Shown one piece after another: positions 33,078 to 44,800 of a stretch of 64,000 bases of DNA. A program made the position numbers and the translations under genes. The stretch comes from Aedes albopictus. Its lineage: Eukaryota; Arthropoda; Insecta; Diptera; Culicidae. The stretch's first letter is position 1. Each line of letters starts with the position of its first letter. A model generated the notes under the pieces. It was not told the DNA's origin and made no database searches. It worked only from the letters and a program-made list of their open reading frames with translations. The stretch spans positions 16,521,346-16,585,345 of the forward strand of contig NC_085137.1 in the NCBI RefSeq assembly GCF_035046485.1, written 5' to 3'.

Positions 33078-36000
33078 CTATAGCTCTTTACCACAGCGGG
33101 TCAAGAACAACAGAACGTCCTGAAGATTCAGGTTTCTGAAGTCAGTTTCACTTAATAAGTGTTTCCCGAGTACTCGGAAACGCAATTGCGCAAAAGCTGG
33201 ACAGTTACTTATTAAATGATACGAAGTTCCATAATCGGATTCACAGCTATCACATGCAAATGAATCAGCTTGCTGAATATTCGCCATGTGATAACTGAGT
33301 CGGCAGTGGCCAGTCAATGCTTTGACCAGCATGCTGCAATTCTGCTTTGACAGATTTGTTAGATACTTTGCCACCCCTAGAGATGGCTCAGTACAATACA
33401 ATTTTGTTTGACGACATGACTCCAAACTATTCCAGTATTGTTTGTGCTGAGTGGCAGCCCAGGTGTCAATCTGAAGCTTCACCCAACACTTGGATACCGG
33501 AATAGCTGGCTCAGGGCCAATGAAGTCATGTGATGCTCCAGTGCGAGCTAACTCATCAGCCAATTCATTTCCAGCGATGGAAGAATGGCCAGGTACCCAT
33601 ACAAGGTGAACAGCGTTTGCTGAATTCAGCTCCTCAATTTGAGTTCGACAAGCGATAACTATCTTCGACCTGGAGTTGGCCGAAGCAAGTGCTTTAATAG
33701 CAGCCTGGCTATCTGAACAGAAGTATATTACTTTGCCCATTACGTGCTGCTGAAGTGCTGATTGCACTCCGCACATAAGAGCAAAGATTTCGGCCTGAAA
33801 AACGGTGCAATGTCTGCCAAGTGAATAAGACTGATACAGCCTTAGTTCACGAGAATAAACACCAGCACCTGCTCGACCTTCTAGAAGGGAGCCATCAGTG
33901 TAACATACGATGCCGTCTGAAATACTTCTCTCCAGATAACCAGATGTCCACTCTTCCCGGGAAGGGAATTTCGTGGAAAATGTCCTATATGGAAAATTAC
34001 AAGCAATTGTAAGATCACTTGGAGCAAGGACAACTTTGTCCCAATTCACCAAAAGTGGAAACAACGAGGTGTGTGTTGAACTGCGGTTCACAGGAGTTTC
34101 CTCTAGTAAACCGAGTACCCATAGACGGTAAGTGCAAGAAAGTGCTTCTTGTTTGAGATGAATGTGTAGTGGGACAACGTCAAAGAGAACTTCGAGCGCT
34201 GCCGTGGGAGTTGAAGAGAACGCTCCAGACATCGCCATTAAGCACATCCTTTGGAGATGGCCTAACTTTGATTGGACCGTTCTCACTTCGCCCTTTTGCC
34301 ACCACACAAGACATCCATAGGCCAATATTGGCCGAACAACAGTTGTGTAGATCCATTTGATATACTTGGGTTTTAGACCCCAAGTTGTACCAAAGGTTCG
34401 CCGGCATTGCCCGAAGGCCATACAAGCTTTCTTGATTCTGAACTCAACATGAGGTGTCCAGGAAAGCTTGGAATCAAGAATGACTCCAACGTACTTTACC
34501 TGTTCAGTCACATTGATTTCAGAATCAAAGAGACGTAAAGTTCGAACACCATTACGGTTTCGCTTTTCCGTGAAAAGAACAATAGATGTTTTACTCGGAT
34601 TTACCGAAAGGCCATATTGGCGACACCAACCCTCAACTACCTGAAGAGCGTTTTGCATCAGGTCGAAAAGGGTGCTGATGCACATACCGACTAACAATGT
34701 TAGGTAGTCGTCGGCAAAACCATAAGTAGGAAAACCGCTATTATTGAGTTGCCTCAATAGCGTATCTGCTACGAGATTCCATAAAAGTGGTGATAAGACT
34801 CCCCCTTGGGGGCATCCACAAACACTCAATTTCCTAATCGCCGCTTGACGCAATGTCGAGAAGAGATGTCGGTTTTTGAGCATTTGGTGAATCCAATTGG
34901 AAATCATTGGAGATATACCATGACCCCGTGCGGCTTCCAATATGGCATCGAAAGGCACGTTGTCAAAGGCACCCTCGATATCTAAGAAAACACCCAAGCA
35001 GGATTGCTTTTGAGCGAATGCCTTCTCGATATCGTAAACAACTTTGTGTAAAAGAGTCACAGTGGACTTTCCAGATTGGTAAGCATGTTGGTTCACATGA
35101 AGAGGCACATTGGCCAGATAAACATCACGGATGTGATGATCCACAATGCGTTCTAAGCATTTCAGAAGAAAAGAGGTCAAACTGATAGGTCTGAAGCTCT
35201 TTGCTTCTTCATACGTCGCGCGACCCACTTTCGGAATAAACTTCACAGTAATATCCCGCCAGGATTTGGGAATATACCCTGTAGCAAAACTGCAAACAAG
35301 TAGTTGTTTCAAAACATGTTTGAAATGATCAAATCCCTTCTGAAGCAAAATAGGATAAATCCCATCTGCCCCAGGAGATTTGAAAGGAGCAAAGCTATTA
35401 AGTGCCCATTCAATCGATTCTAAAGTTATGATACTCCGAGCCGAAGCTAAAGAATCATAACTACAAGAAAAGACATCAGGTTCATCCGAAGATGTAATAT
35501 CCACACATCCGGGGAAGTGTGTACTGAATAAACATTCTAAAACTTCCTCATCAGAGGAAGTGAAATCACCATTTGGCAAACGAAGTTCGTTCACTTGAAA
35601 ATCCTTAGATTTTGCAAGGATTTTGTTCAATCGACTGGCTTCACTCAGACTGGAAACATTTGTACAAAGGTTTTTCCAGCCGGATCGTTCAGCAGACCGA
35701 AGAGCTTTCTGGTAGGCCTTGCGAGCCGACCTGAAAGCCTCCGATCCAGCCAAACGTCGTCTGTTCCAACTCTTTCTACATTGTTTCCTAAGCTTCGCCA
35801 GATCGGAGTTCCACCAAGGGGTTCCTCTTGTGGTCTTCACAGACCGCAGAGGGCAGGCTTCTTCAAAAGCTTCCATGATGAAGGCCGTTGTGGTATCAAC
35901 GGCATCATCTAAATCACTTGGAGTGTCAATTGATGGTGAGTATCCATGAAATTTGGCTGCAACCAAATCGGTAAAGAGATCCCAGTTGGTTGACCGGGGA

Positions 36001-36722
36001 TTCCTGAAACGCAAAGTTTGCGAAGTAAAATTCACATGTTCAAACAAGATGTAACGATGATCAGATAAAGATTCTTCATCTGACACATGCCAATTGGTCA
36101 GCTCATGACTAATTCTGCTAGAGCAAAGCGTTATGTCTAACACTTCCTCTCTACCAGATACCATGAAGGTTGGGCGGTTGCCTATGTTAAGTAATCCAAG
36201 ATCTGTACTACTCAAGTATTCCATCAAACTGGAGCCTCTCAAATTGATGTCTGAGCTGCCCCAGATTATATGGTGAGCATTAGCATCACTACCAACAATT
36301 AGCGGAAGGCCTTTTGAAGTGCAGTATGCAATGACTTGCTTGAAAGCATCCGTAGGGGATGGTTCATCATGCGGTAAATAAACCGAACAATAAACGTATT
36401 TCCTGTTGAGGTTTCCAACAGATACATCTATTATGATAGCACATACATCTCTGGTAGTTAGTTCAGAGATGAGTGTAGCAACGATTGCGTTGTTGACAAG
36501 CACACATGCTCGAGGCATGACACGTGAGTTTGCCATTTCATTTTTACTGAAAGTAGCAAACACCGGATTGACAAGGTTTCCTAAATAGAAATTCCCCTTA
36601 CGAAAGTAAGGTTCTTGGACTAACGCCACTTGGGCTGTACCATTTTGCATAAGTCTACAAAGATTGATCGTTGCTGTTCTTTTGTGCTGAAGATTGATCT
36701 GAGCTATCCTAACCGTAGCCAC
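33078..36722 (-). CDS. Retrotransposon polyprotein: endonuclease-RT-RNase H
   Basis: A single 1214-codon frame without stops, encoding the machinery for target-primed reverse transcription in the nucleus. The N-terminal EEP endonuclease shows N10 in 'AQINLQ', E37 in 'VQEPY', 'GSDANAHH' (about 144-151) and 'SDHRY' (about 220). The central RT has 'FADD' at 669-672. The RNase H has 'YTDGS' (D943), 'AEIFALMCG', 'CSDSQAA' and 'VWVPGHS..AGNELADELAR'. Every catalytic residue I can recognise is present. The first codon is GTG, and a TAA lies just upstream in frame. The first ATG is codon 25, which would remove N10 of the endonuclease. Starting there gives 1190 aa. The ORF overlaps an upstream frame by 14 nt. 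Confidence 0.92.
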   Translation of the reverse strand: MATVRIAQINLQHKRTATINLCRLMQNGTAQVALVQEPYFRKGNFYLGNLVNPVFATFSKNEMANSRVMPRACVLVNNAIVATLISELTTRDVCAIIIDVSVGNLNRKYVYCSVYLPHDEPSPTDAFKQVIAYCTSKGLPLIVGSDANAHHIIWGSSDINLRGSSLMEYLSSTDLGLLNIGNRPTFMVSGREEVLDITLCSSRISHELTNWHVSDEESLSDHRYILFEHVNFTSQTLRFRNPRSTNWDLFTDLVAAKFHGYSPSIDTPSDLDDAVDTTTAFIMEAFEEACPLRSVKTTRGTPWWNSDLAKLRKQCRKSWNRRRLAGSEAFRSARKAYQKALRSAERSGWKNLCTNVSSLSEASRLNKILAKSKDFQVNELRLPNGDFTSSDEEVLECLFSTHFPGCVDITSSDEPDVFSCSYDSLASARSIITLESIEWALNSFAPFKSPGADGIYPILLQKGFDHFKHVLKQLLVCSFATGYIPKSWRDITVKFIPKVGRATYEEAKSFRPISLTSFLLKCLERIVDHHIRDVYLANVPLHVNQHAYQSGKSTVTLLHKVVYDIEKAFAQKQSCLGVFLDIEGAFDNVPFDAILEAARGHGISPMISNWIHQMLKNRHLFSTLRQAAIRKLSVCGCPQGGVLSPLLWNLVADTLLRQLNNSGFPTYGFADDYLTLLVGMCISTLFDLMQNALQVVEGWCRQYGLSVNPSKTSIVLFTEKRNRNGVRTLRLFDSEINVTEQVKYVGVILDSKLSWTPHVEFRIKKACMAFGQCRRTFGTTWGLKPKYIKWIYTTVVRPILAYGCLVWWQKGEVRTVQSKLGHLQRMCLMAMSGAFSSTPTAALEVLFDVVPLHIHLKQEALSCTYRLWVLGLLEETPVNRSSTHTSLFPLLVNWDKVVLAPSDLTIACNFPYRTFSTKFPSREEWTSGYLERSISDGIVCYTDGSLLEGRAGAGVYSRELRLYQSYSLGRHCTVFQAEIFALMCGVQSALQQHVMGKVIYFCSDSQAAIKALASANSRSKIVIACRTQIEELNSANAVHLVWVPGHSSIAGNELADELARTGASHDFIGPEPAIPVSKCWVKLQIDTWAATQHKQYWNSLESCRQTKLYCTEPSLGVAKYLTNLSKQNCSMLVKALTGHCRLSYHMANIQQADSFACDSCESDYGTSYHLISNCPAFAQLRFRVLGKHLLSETDFRNLNLQDVLLFLTRCGKEL

Positions 36723-37002
36723 TACCCAAACTAGGCAAGATTAAACTCTTAACAATCACAGCACAAAAAAGAACAGCAACAATAAAGCCAGATCGGTATC
36801 GAATTGAGTGCGCCAAAGGCGAGGATGCACAGAATACACTGTGTAAAACGCATAATGCGAAACCATATAGGTGAAAATCTAAACTAATTAATAACATCTT
36901 CATAATCCCGCCCTTATTCAGCCTCAAGTATGAGATTGAAGAAGGGCAGCTGATTGTCTCGGAGAAACACAAGGTCCACCGCGCTTTTGCTCCGGTTAGC
37001 AC
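36709..37002 (-). CDS. Upstream ORF overlapping the polyprotein start
   Basis: 97 codons in the 5' leader, ending with TAG at 36709 and overlapping the polyprotein frame by 14 nt. The latter half ('SGFIVAVLFCAVIVKSLILPSL') is hydrophobic. Its decayed relatives keep the same peptide: at 42198 plus ('SGFVAAILCCAVVAKSLILPSL'), fused in frame to the endonuclease by a small indel, and in part at 7600-7700 plus. It has no CCHC knuckles, so it is not a normal ORF1. It might drive start selection or frameshifting, or it may be noncoding leader conserved by recent descent. Confidence 0.35.
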   Translation of the reverse strand: MLTGAKARWTLCFSETISCPSSISYLRLNKGGIMKMLLISLDFHLYGFALCVLHSVFCASSPLAHSIRYRSGFIVAVLFCAVIVKSLILPSLGSGYG

Positions 37003-37303
37003 AGTAAGGGCAAATACTGTGGAGGGTGCCCTGGTACTCCACAGGCTCCGTTTGCGGTTAGGTTTTTATTAGACCCCCCTAGCCATTCATTCCTAGGCAC
37101 GGTAAGCATAAAGCCGCATAACACCATGAATTAGGGGTCACCTGATTAGTGGATTCCTACCACTGGAACAGGCGGTCCGTAGTGCTATTCTTAGCCAGTT
37201 GAACTAACCGCTACCGACACTACACAGCTATCTAGGCTGATCGGGAAAAGAAGTTGATATTGGTGATCAACTTCATACGGGCCCGAAAAGCCGTCAAAAC
37301 CTT

Positions 37304-37792
37304 GACACTGGGGTTTTGTGTCATCTTCAGACTGCGTAGCCGTTTAATTCCAACAGTTAATTTTATCAGTATTTAGCGCTTTGTTCATCGTATCTGTTGT
37401 TATGTTTTAGTTTTTTCTGCTATCTTTATCTTCTTTGTCTGTTCTGTTTTTTCTATCTCCTTTATTTGAAAGCTCCTGAAACACCAGTGAAATGCCCTGA
37501 AACGCCCCTGAAAATTCTTGGAACACTCTTGAAAATCTTTGCAACACCCTAGAAACTGCCTTCAATCCCATTACACAACGTATAACTGAAGATCCCAATG
37601 AAATAGAAGAATAGTTTCTTCGGCAAATTTATTCCTCAGGCTAATAAGTATCTAACAAGGGCAACCTTGGTTCCAAATTCGTCCGTTAGGCCACTTACCC
37701 GCTAGGTGACTCCTAGAATCAAAAACAAAAATCAAACACGTATATCTCAAAACTGTAATGAGCTAGAAGTGCGACAACGCAACGGTGACCTT
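37304..37792 (+). repeat. 489-bp direct repeat, right of intact Lian
   Basis: Second copy of 32288-32776. It starts abruptly with gacactgggg at the retroelement 5' end and continues at 37793 into the next part of unit B. Compared with unit A, both repeats share the same ~130-bp deletion, so they descend from one unit B sequence. Confidence 0.85.
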
Positions 37793-38960
37793 AGTTCGCG
37801 ATTCAAATTTGTTCAGCGAGCTAAAAACTATTCGACAATAGCCTTAGACTTGGTTTCGTGAATTATCCGATAGGTGACGCCTGATGTCAATTTCTAATCT
37901 GTATATCTCGAAACTCTAATGAGCTAGAAGTATTCAGCTGTTTAAGAACTATCTGGCAACGGAGGCTTTAGTTCGCGATTCGTCCGCTAGGCGGTGTAAC
38001 CGTCAAAAATATTCAAAACTTCCAGAGTATTTGGAAGTACTTCTAGGGATTTCTCGAGGGGTTTCTTAGGGGTTCAGCCAGAGTTTCCTCCAAGAACCAC
38101 ACACCATCAAATATTGATTCAGGTATCCCTGCAAGAATTCCTCCAGGTATTCTTCCTGGGATTTTTCCAAGTATTTCACCAGAGATTCCTCCACAAATTG
38201 CCTGTAAAATTTTCTCCTTAGGGATGCCACCTTGTGTGAAGAACTAGCATAAGTTAAAATTCACGAAAATAAAAAGGAATAAAAAAGGGATGCCACCAGG
38301 TATTTCTACAGGAATCCCCTAGAGATTGGACCAGCAATTCTTAAGGATGCCTTTATGCACTTATTCAGCAATTTTTCCAGAGGTCTCCCTCAAGACATTT
38401 ACCAGGCTGTCCAAGGTGTTCCAGATCTTTCCATAGATTTCAGTGGAGATAAGTAATTCCTCCAGATATTTTCTCAGGTATGCGTTAGGGATTTCTCCTA
38501 GAGTTTTCTCAATCTCAAGAATTCCACTAGAGATTCCTCCTGAAGTTCCTCCAGAGATTTTTCCTGGATATTTCTCCATAGATTGCTCTGGAAATTCGAT
38601 CAAGGATTTATCCTGGTACTCCTCCAGGGATTCTTCAGGGATTACAGTTACTCTAGTGATCCTTTCAGGAAGTTCACCGGAAATATTTCCAGAGATTGCG
38701 CATGGAATTACTCAAGGAGTCTCTCAAGAATTTTCTTCTAGGATTTATGTAGGGGCTCTATCTAGAATTCCACCAGGGATTCATCCAGGAACTTCTATAG
38801 GGATTTTAACAGAGGTTTTTTTTTGGGAAGTCTTCCAGGGTTCCATCGCAAGTGTATAGGAGATTTATATCTAAGCTGAAAATAGTTAAAGTTGTGAAAG
38901 ACACAACCTGTTGGGATGGATTCGAATCCAGTTTGACTATTTATTTATTTTATAGAATCG
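37793..38960. other. No gene; duplicate of 2990-4160
   Basis: Repeat-rich DNA nearly identical to unit A. The 138-codon frame at 38443-38859 is the shortened counterpart of the repeat-encoded frame at 3643-4179, and a 1-bp T-tract difference at about 38826 shifts its end. Confidence 0.6.
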
Positions 38961-39035
38961 TAGCTTGTTTTGTGGCTTAGTGGGTTGAAACGCCGGACTA
39001 GCGATACGGATTCGTGGGTTCCCACCAAAACAAGT
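38960..39035 (+). repeat. tRNA-like sequence, unit B copy
   Basis: Duplicate of 4160-4235 with the same A-box-like and B-box-like words. Confidence 0.4.
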
Positions 39036-39827
39036 GGTATTTTTTTCAAATACTGTTCAACAATAGGTAGTGTTCAACAATTGGCGGTTACCCTACTTCC
39101 TGATTTTATCCGTTGGCCGACAGATGAGCAATAGGCAAATACGTATTCCTGATAGTTCTTACCTGAAAATAAAAAAAGAGAATAAACATTATCAGAATAT
39201 ACTCGTATAAACACATTGCTGAAGGGAAGATAATAAAACTGCTCAAGACATCCACCAACCCGCATCAACAACCGGGTAATAAACAACGATGGGAACAGAT
39301 CATTTACGAGTGGCCGCACGTAATTGAATAAAGTGTAATTTGCCATAGCCAAAGTTTTCGTTTTTTTTTCTCTCTCGCTCGCATTTTTCCGAGTAGCTAA
39401 ACAGTTTTTTTTTCTGCTGAGTCAATTGTAGCTCTTGGTGCTACGTTAGGTACAATGTTTCTGAATTTGGCACCGTATCTAGGACGACGAATACCAAGAC
39501 GTCTGCCAAGACGGTGAGCACGGGCGGCGGAAATGAGTGAATTCATGAATAAGAATGGCGTTGAGGATGTGGCATTTGGGTTTGCGTTTCTCGCGGTAAA
39601 GTTGTTGCTTGAGCTGTTTCAATGTGTTTTTTTTTTTGCTGACGTTTTGGAGATTTATGATTTGGAGAAATCGCGTTTATTTGCTCGAGCAAAAGTGGTA
39701 ACGTCGGGGAAGGAATGTAAAGAATTTCATAGCACCATATATCCTACATCTACCTACTACATGTACGCAACAGAAACACATGTTCAATCAACAACTTGAT
39801 GTTTAGATTGTAAAAAGATTGCATGTA

Positions 39828-39905
39828 TTCCGGTGAGAATCGAACCCATGACTGCTTCTTCGCTAGATAGGCGTATATTTTACCTCCAAACTACGGACTA
39901 CTTAA
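39828..39905 (-). repeat. tRNA-like sequence, unit B copy
   Basis: Duplicate of 5022-5096 ('gggttcgattctcacc' on the minus strand), preceded by about 30 bp ('tttagattgtaaaaagattg') missing from unit A. Confidence 0.5.
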
Positions 39906-40009
39906 ATATCTCCATCACCATGATCAGAGAATTCTTCACTTAAAACATGTTTTTTTGTTTGTCTGTATTAAAGCATGCTCTTAATCTAACTTTGGCAATC
40001 TGACTTTCA

Positions 40010-41690
40010 TGAAATTTTCAACTCCCACATCAAACCTCAGCTGAGCTGCTAACGACGATAATGATGATTGTGAGGGAGGGCAGCGAACGCAGCCACGAAG
40101 ATGACGGTGAACGACCAGACAGCCAGCGACTCGCACTTAATTCGGACATAAATCCGGAGACGCGACCACTACTACCACCGGTTGCCTGGTTGGCATTCAA
40201 TTTCTCCGGATTTAGAAGCTTTAAAACTCTCCGTCTGGGGCTCACTGAAGCAAAAGTTGCTGATAAAGAAGTACCAAATCTTGTTTCCCCCGGAACAGGC
40301 AAGGATCATTGGCGTAGCTAGAGGGGGTGTCGCAAACTTGCAACATAATTTATGAAGAAAATAAATACCTAAGAAATTAGGGAATTACATTTTGAAAGAC
40401 GATAAGACGATGTGGTGTCCAAGTGAGTTCCAAAACCATTCGGACTCAGGAAACTCTGGACCTAGCTACGCTAGCTCCAAGGGGCAGGAAATTTTGCCCC
40501 AAAATCGACGGAAACACAACACAAAGCGAACTGGCGTTTGATTTTGTTTATTTGTTGCTGAATATACCCTCCCTCTTATGTATTTCTTTATCATCATGAA
40601 GAAAGCCGGCAGGAAACTTTGGAGGCGACATTTTTCCTCAATTCACGTGATTTGAGCAACCGGGATTACTCGCCACCCCCTCCCGAGCCCGACACGTGCA
40701 GTGGAGTGTGAATCGATCGGGCAAAGAAATTCCGACGACGACGACACCGGGATAAACTTTCTGCCGACTCGCATAGATCTCCTCGAGATTTCGGTGCCGA
40801 AATCTGAGAAATTCAATTCTCTCTTTCGAACAAAGTCTATAGGATTTCAGTTCCAGATCCTCCCGGAAAGCCGGGCCCCGGTCGGTACCGAACCATCAAT
40901 AACAATGTGCAAAAGCGCCCTGAAAGCATTTTTAATACCTTTTGCGTTTTCTTCCGCTTTTCTCACTCTCGGGGGATGACGACGACGGAAAAGAAGAATG
41001 CCACCGTGGGAGATCCGATTGCTGGCCATTGAAGTTTTTCCCCGGGTCCATTTCCCCAAATGGAAAAAGGCCGAGGGAAAACGGAACCATACGGCGAAAA
41101 GGAGCAGCGAAAGTACCTCTCACCCTCGTTCGAGTCCCGGGTTGTCATCAGACCGACGTTTTTTTGAAGGACGGCGGCGATTGTGTTTTTGGCAGGCTGT
41201 TCAACGCGCGCGGTCGAAAATTGCTGGCCCGAAATTCGTAATCCAATTAAATAGGGCGGTCTGCTGCTGCTGGCCGGTTTTCTTCGAACCATCTGTTTCT
41301 GTTCAGTGTGCAGCAGCAGCGCGGTGGCGGTCAACCAACGATCCGGAACAGAGCGCCACCGCGTGGTAGCCTCGACACGGAATGGGACTAGACGAGCCAT
41401 TTCTCTGCCGTTCAAGTGCTGTTCGAGAAGGCCCTTCTGGTGGAGCTTTTTTTTTCCTAGGTTGGATAATCGTCGACTGCTGGTTTCCAGCGCTGCTCAC
41501 TGATTGGACTAAATGGGCTCGAAAATTTGACTTTTGGAGTTTTGCTGGAGTGGTAATATGAGGATGACGAGATTACATGCAGAAGATTTAGCTAGAGTTT
41601 AGTGGTTCATGGAATCGCGGAATAACTTAGTTCTGTGTTCACTGCTTTTGCAGCTGGCGTTGAGCTTGGTGATCACCGGTGAACGTGGTG
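40010..41690. other. GC-richer duplicated block, unit B copy
   Basis: Counterpart of 5200-6870. Differences include small indels at about 40370, 41390 and 41595. Frames up to 150 codons (40963-41415 minus) change length between the copies. Function unknown. Confidence 0.4.
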
Positions 41691-41865
41691 TTTGATACTA
41701 TCAGTTCAAATGAAATTGCAAACTCGCGTGTCATGCCTCGAGCATGTGTAGTGTGCTTGGCGAATTTAGCTTTTTCTTTTTTCTTGCTCACTCTCCTAAA
41801 CAAACACGAGAAAGAGAAGGATGAAAAGGGGTACGAAAAAGCTAGATTCGCCAAATTGGCAGCGC
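41690..41865 (+). pseudogene. Lian endonuclease fragment with truncated MITE
   Basis: Counterpart of 6873-7155. The Lian piece ('gtgtcatgcctcgagcatg') runs into the left arm of the 'agctttttcttttttcttgc' MITE. Only about 20 bp of the right arm remains before the next Lian relic begins. Confidence 0.65.
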
Positions 41866-44800
41866 CTATTCCGGTGGTAAGAGTCCACCAAAAGGTGACC
41901 CCTAATTCATGGTGTGATGCGCCTTCATGCTCACCGTGTCTAGGAATGGATAGCTAGGGGGGTCTAATAAAAACCTTACCACAAACGGAGCCTGTGGAGT
42001 ACCAGGGCGCCCTCCACAGTATGTAGCCCTTACTGCGCCAACCGGAGCAATGGTGCAGTGGACCTTGTGTTTCTCCGAGACAAGCAGCTACCCTTCTTTA
42101 GTCTCACTTGAGGCTAAATAAGGGCGGGATTATGAAGATGCTGTTAATTAGTTTAAATTTTCACCTATATGGTTTCGCATTATGCGATTAACACAGTGTG
42201 TTCTGTGTATCCTCGCTTTTGGCGTTTTCCAATCGATACCGATCTGGTTTTGTTGCTGCTATTCTTTGTTGTGCTGTTGTTGCGAAGAGTTTAATCTTGC
42301 CTAGTTTGGGTAATGCTACGGTTAGGATAGCTCAGATCAATCTTCAGCATAAAAGCACAGCAACAATCAATCTTTGCAGACTTATGCAAAATGGTACAGC
42401 CCAAGTGGCCTTGGTACAAGAACCTTACTTTCGTAAGGGAAATTTCTATCTAGGAAACCTTGTGAACCCGGTGTTTGCTACTTTCAGTAAACATGAAATG
42501 GCAAACTCGCGTGTCATGCCTCGAGCCTGTGTGCTTGTCAACAACGCAATAGTTGCTACACTCATCTCTGAACTAACCACCAGAGATGTATGTGCTATCA
42601 CAATTGATGTATCTTTTGGAAACCTCAACAGGAAATACGTTTATTGTTCGGTTTATATACCGAATGATAAACCATCCCCTACGGATGCTTTCAAACAAGT
42701 CATCGCAAACTGTACTTCAAAAGGCCTTCCGCTAATTGTTGGCAGTGATGCTAAAGTTCACCATATCATCTGGGGCAGCTCAGACATTAACTTGAGAGGC
42801 TCCAGTTTGATGGAGTACTTAAGTAGTACAGATCTTGCATTACTTAACATAGGCAACCGCTCAACCTTCATGGTATCTGCTAGAGAGGAAGTGTAAGAAA
42901 CAACGCTTTACTCTAGTAGAATTAGTCACGAGCTGACCAATTGGCATGTATCAGATGAAGAATCTTTATCTGACCATCGCTACATCTTTTTTCAACATTT
43001 AAATGTTACTTCGCAAACATTGCGTTTCAGGAATCCCCGGTCAACAAACTGGGATCTTTTTAATGATTTGGTTGCGGCCAAATTTCATGGATACTCACCA
43101 TCCATTGACATTCCAAATAAGCTAGATGATGCCGTTGACACTACAACGACCTTCATCATGGAAGCTTTTGAAGAAGCATGTCCTATACGGCCTGTGAAGA
43201 CCACAAGAGGAACCCCTTGGTGGAACTCTGATCTGGCGAAACTCAGGAAACAATGTAGAAAGAGTTGGAACAGACGACGTTCGGCTGGTTCGGAGGCTTT
43301 CGAATCGGCTCGCAAGGCCTACAGGAAAGCTCGCTGGTCTGCTGAACAATCCGGCTGGAAAAACCTTTGTACCAATGTTTCTAGTTTGAGTGAAGTCAGT
43401 CGGTTGAATAAAACCCTTGCGAAATCTAAGGATTTCCGAGTGAACGAACTTCGTTTGTCAAATGGCGATCTGACTTCCTCTGATGAGGAAGTTCTGGAAT
43501 GCTTATTCAGCACACACTTCCCTGCATGTGTGGATGTTACATCTTCGGGTTGACCTGATGTCTTTTCTTGTAGTTATGATTCTTTAGCTTTGGCTCGGAG
43601 TATTGTATCTATAGAATCGATTGAGTGGGCTCTTAATAGCTTTGCTCCTTTCAAATCTCCTGGGGCAGATGGGATTTATCCTATTTTGCTTCAGAAGGGA
43701 TTTGATTATTTCAAACATGTTTTGAAACAACTACTTATTTGCAGTTTTGCTACAGGGTATATTCCCAAATCCTGACGGGATATTACTGTTGCGGGATATT
43801 GAAGTTTATTCCGAAAGTGGGTCGTGCGTCGTATGAAGAAGCAAAGAGTTTCAGACCCATTAGTTTGACCTCTTTTCTTCTGAAATGCTTAGAACGCATT
43901 GTGGATCAACACATCCGTGATGTTCATCTGGCCAACGTACCTCTTCATGTGAACCAACATGCCTACCAATCTGGTAAGTCCACTGTGACTCTTTTACACA
44001 AGGTTGTTGACGATATCGAGAAAGCATTCGCTCAAAAGCAATCTTGTTTGGGTGTTTTCTTAGATATCGAGGGTGCTTTTGACAACGTGCCTTTCGATGC
44101 CAGATTGGAAGCCGCACGGTGTCATGGTATATCTCCAATGATTTCCAATTGGATTCACCAAATGCTCAAAAACCGATATCTCTTCTCGACATTGCGTCTA
44201 GCAGGGATTAGGAAATTGAGTGTTTGTGGATGCCCCCAAGGGGGAGTCTTATCACCGCTTTTGTGGAATCTCGTAGCAAATACGCTATTGAGGCAACTCA
44301 ATAATAGCGGTTTTCCTACTTATGGTTTTGCCGACGACTACCTAACATTGTTAGTTGGTATGTGCATCAGCACCCTTTTCGACCTGATGCAAAACGCCCT
44401 TCAGGTAGTTGAGGGTTGATGTCGCCAATATAGCCTTTCGGTTAATCCGAGTAAAACATCTATTGTTCTTTTCACGGAAAGGCGAAACCGTAATGGCGTT
44501 CGACCTTTGCGTCTCTTTGATTCTGAAATCGATGTGACTGAACAGGTAAAGTACGTTGGAGTCATTCTTGATTCCAAGCTTTCCTGGACACCTGACATTG
44601 AGTTCAGAATCAAGAAAGCTTGTATGGCCTTCGGGCAATGCCGGCGTACTTTTGGTACAACTTAGGGTCTTAAACCCAAGTATATCAAATGGATTTACAC
44701 AACTGTGGTTCGGCCAATATTGGCTTATGGATGTCTTGTGTGGTGGCAAAAGGGTGAAGTGAGAACGGTCCAATCAAAATTAGGCCATCTCCAAAGAATG

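Larger units (their letters stand above)
32777..37303 (-). mobile_element. Intact Lian-like (LOA-clade-like) non-LTR retrotransposon
   Basis: A 4.53-kb element: 5' leader 37303-36723 (begins near gacggcttttcgggcccgta on the minus strand), one long ORF (36722-33078), and a 3' UTR ending in two 'ctgatacc' repeats at 32777. There is no poly-A. Size, single large ORF with endonuclease, RT and RNase H, and lack of a clear gag match what I recall of Aedes Lian elements. The clade call rests on that recollection. It is flanked by an unusually long direct repeat, and two decayed relatives lie at 7570 and 41866. Confidence 0.85.
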
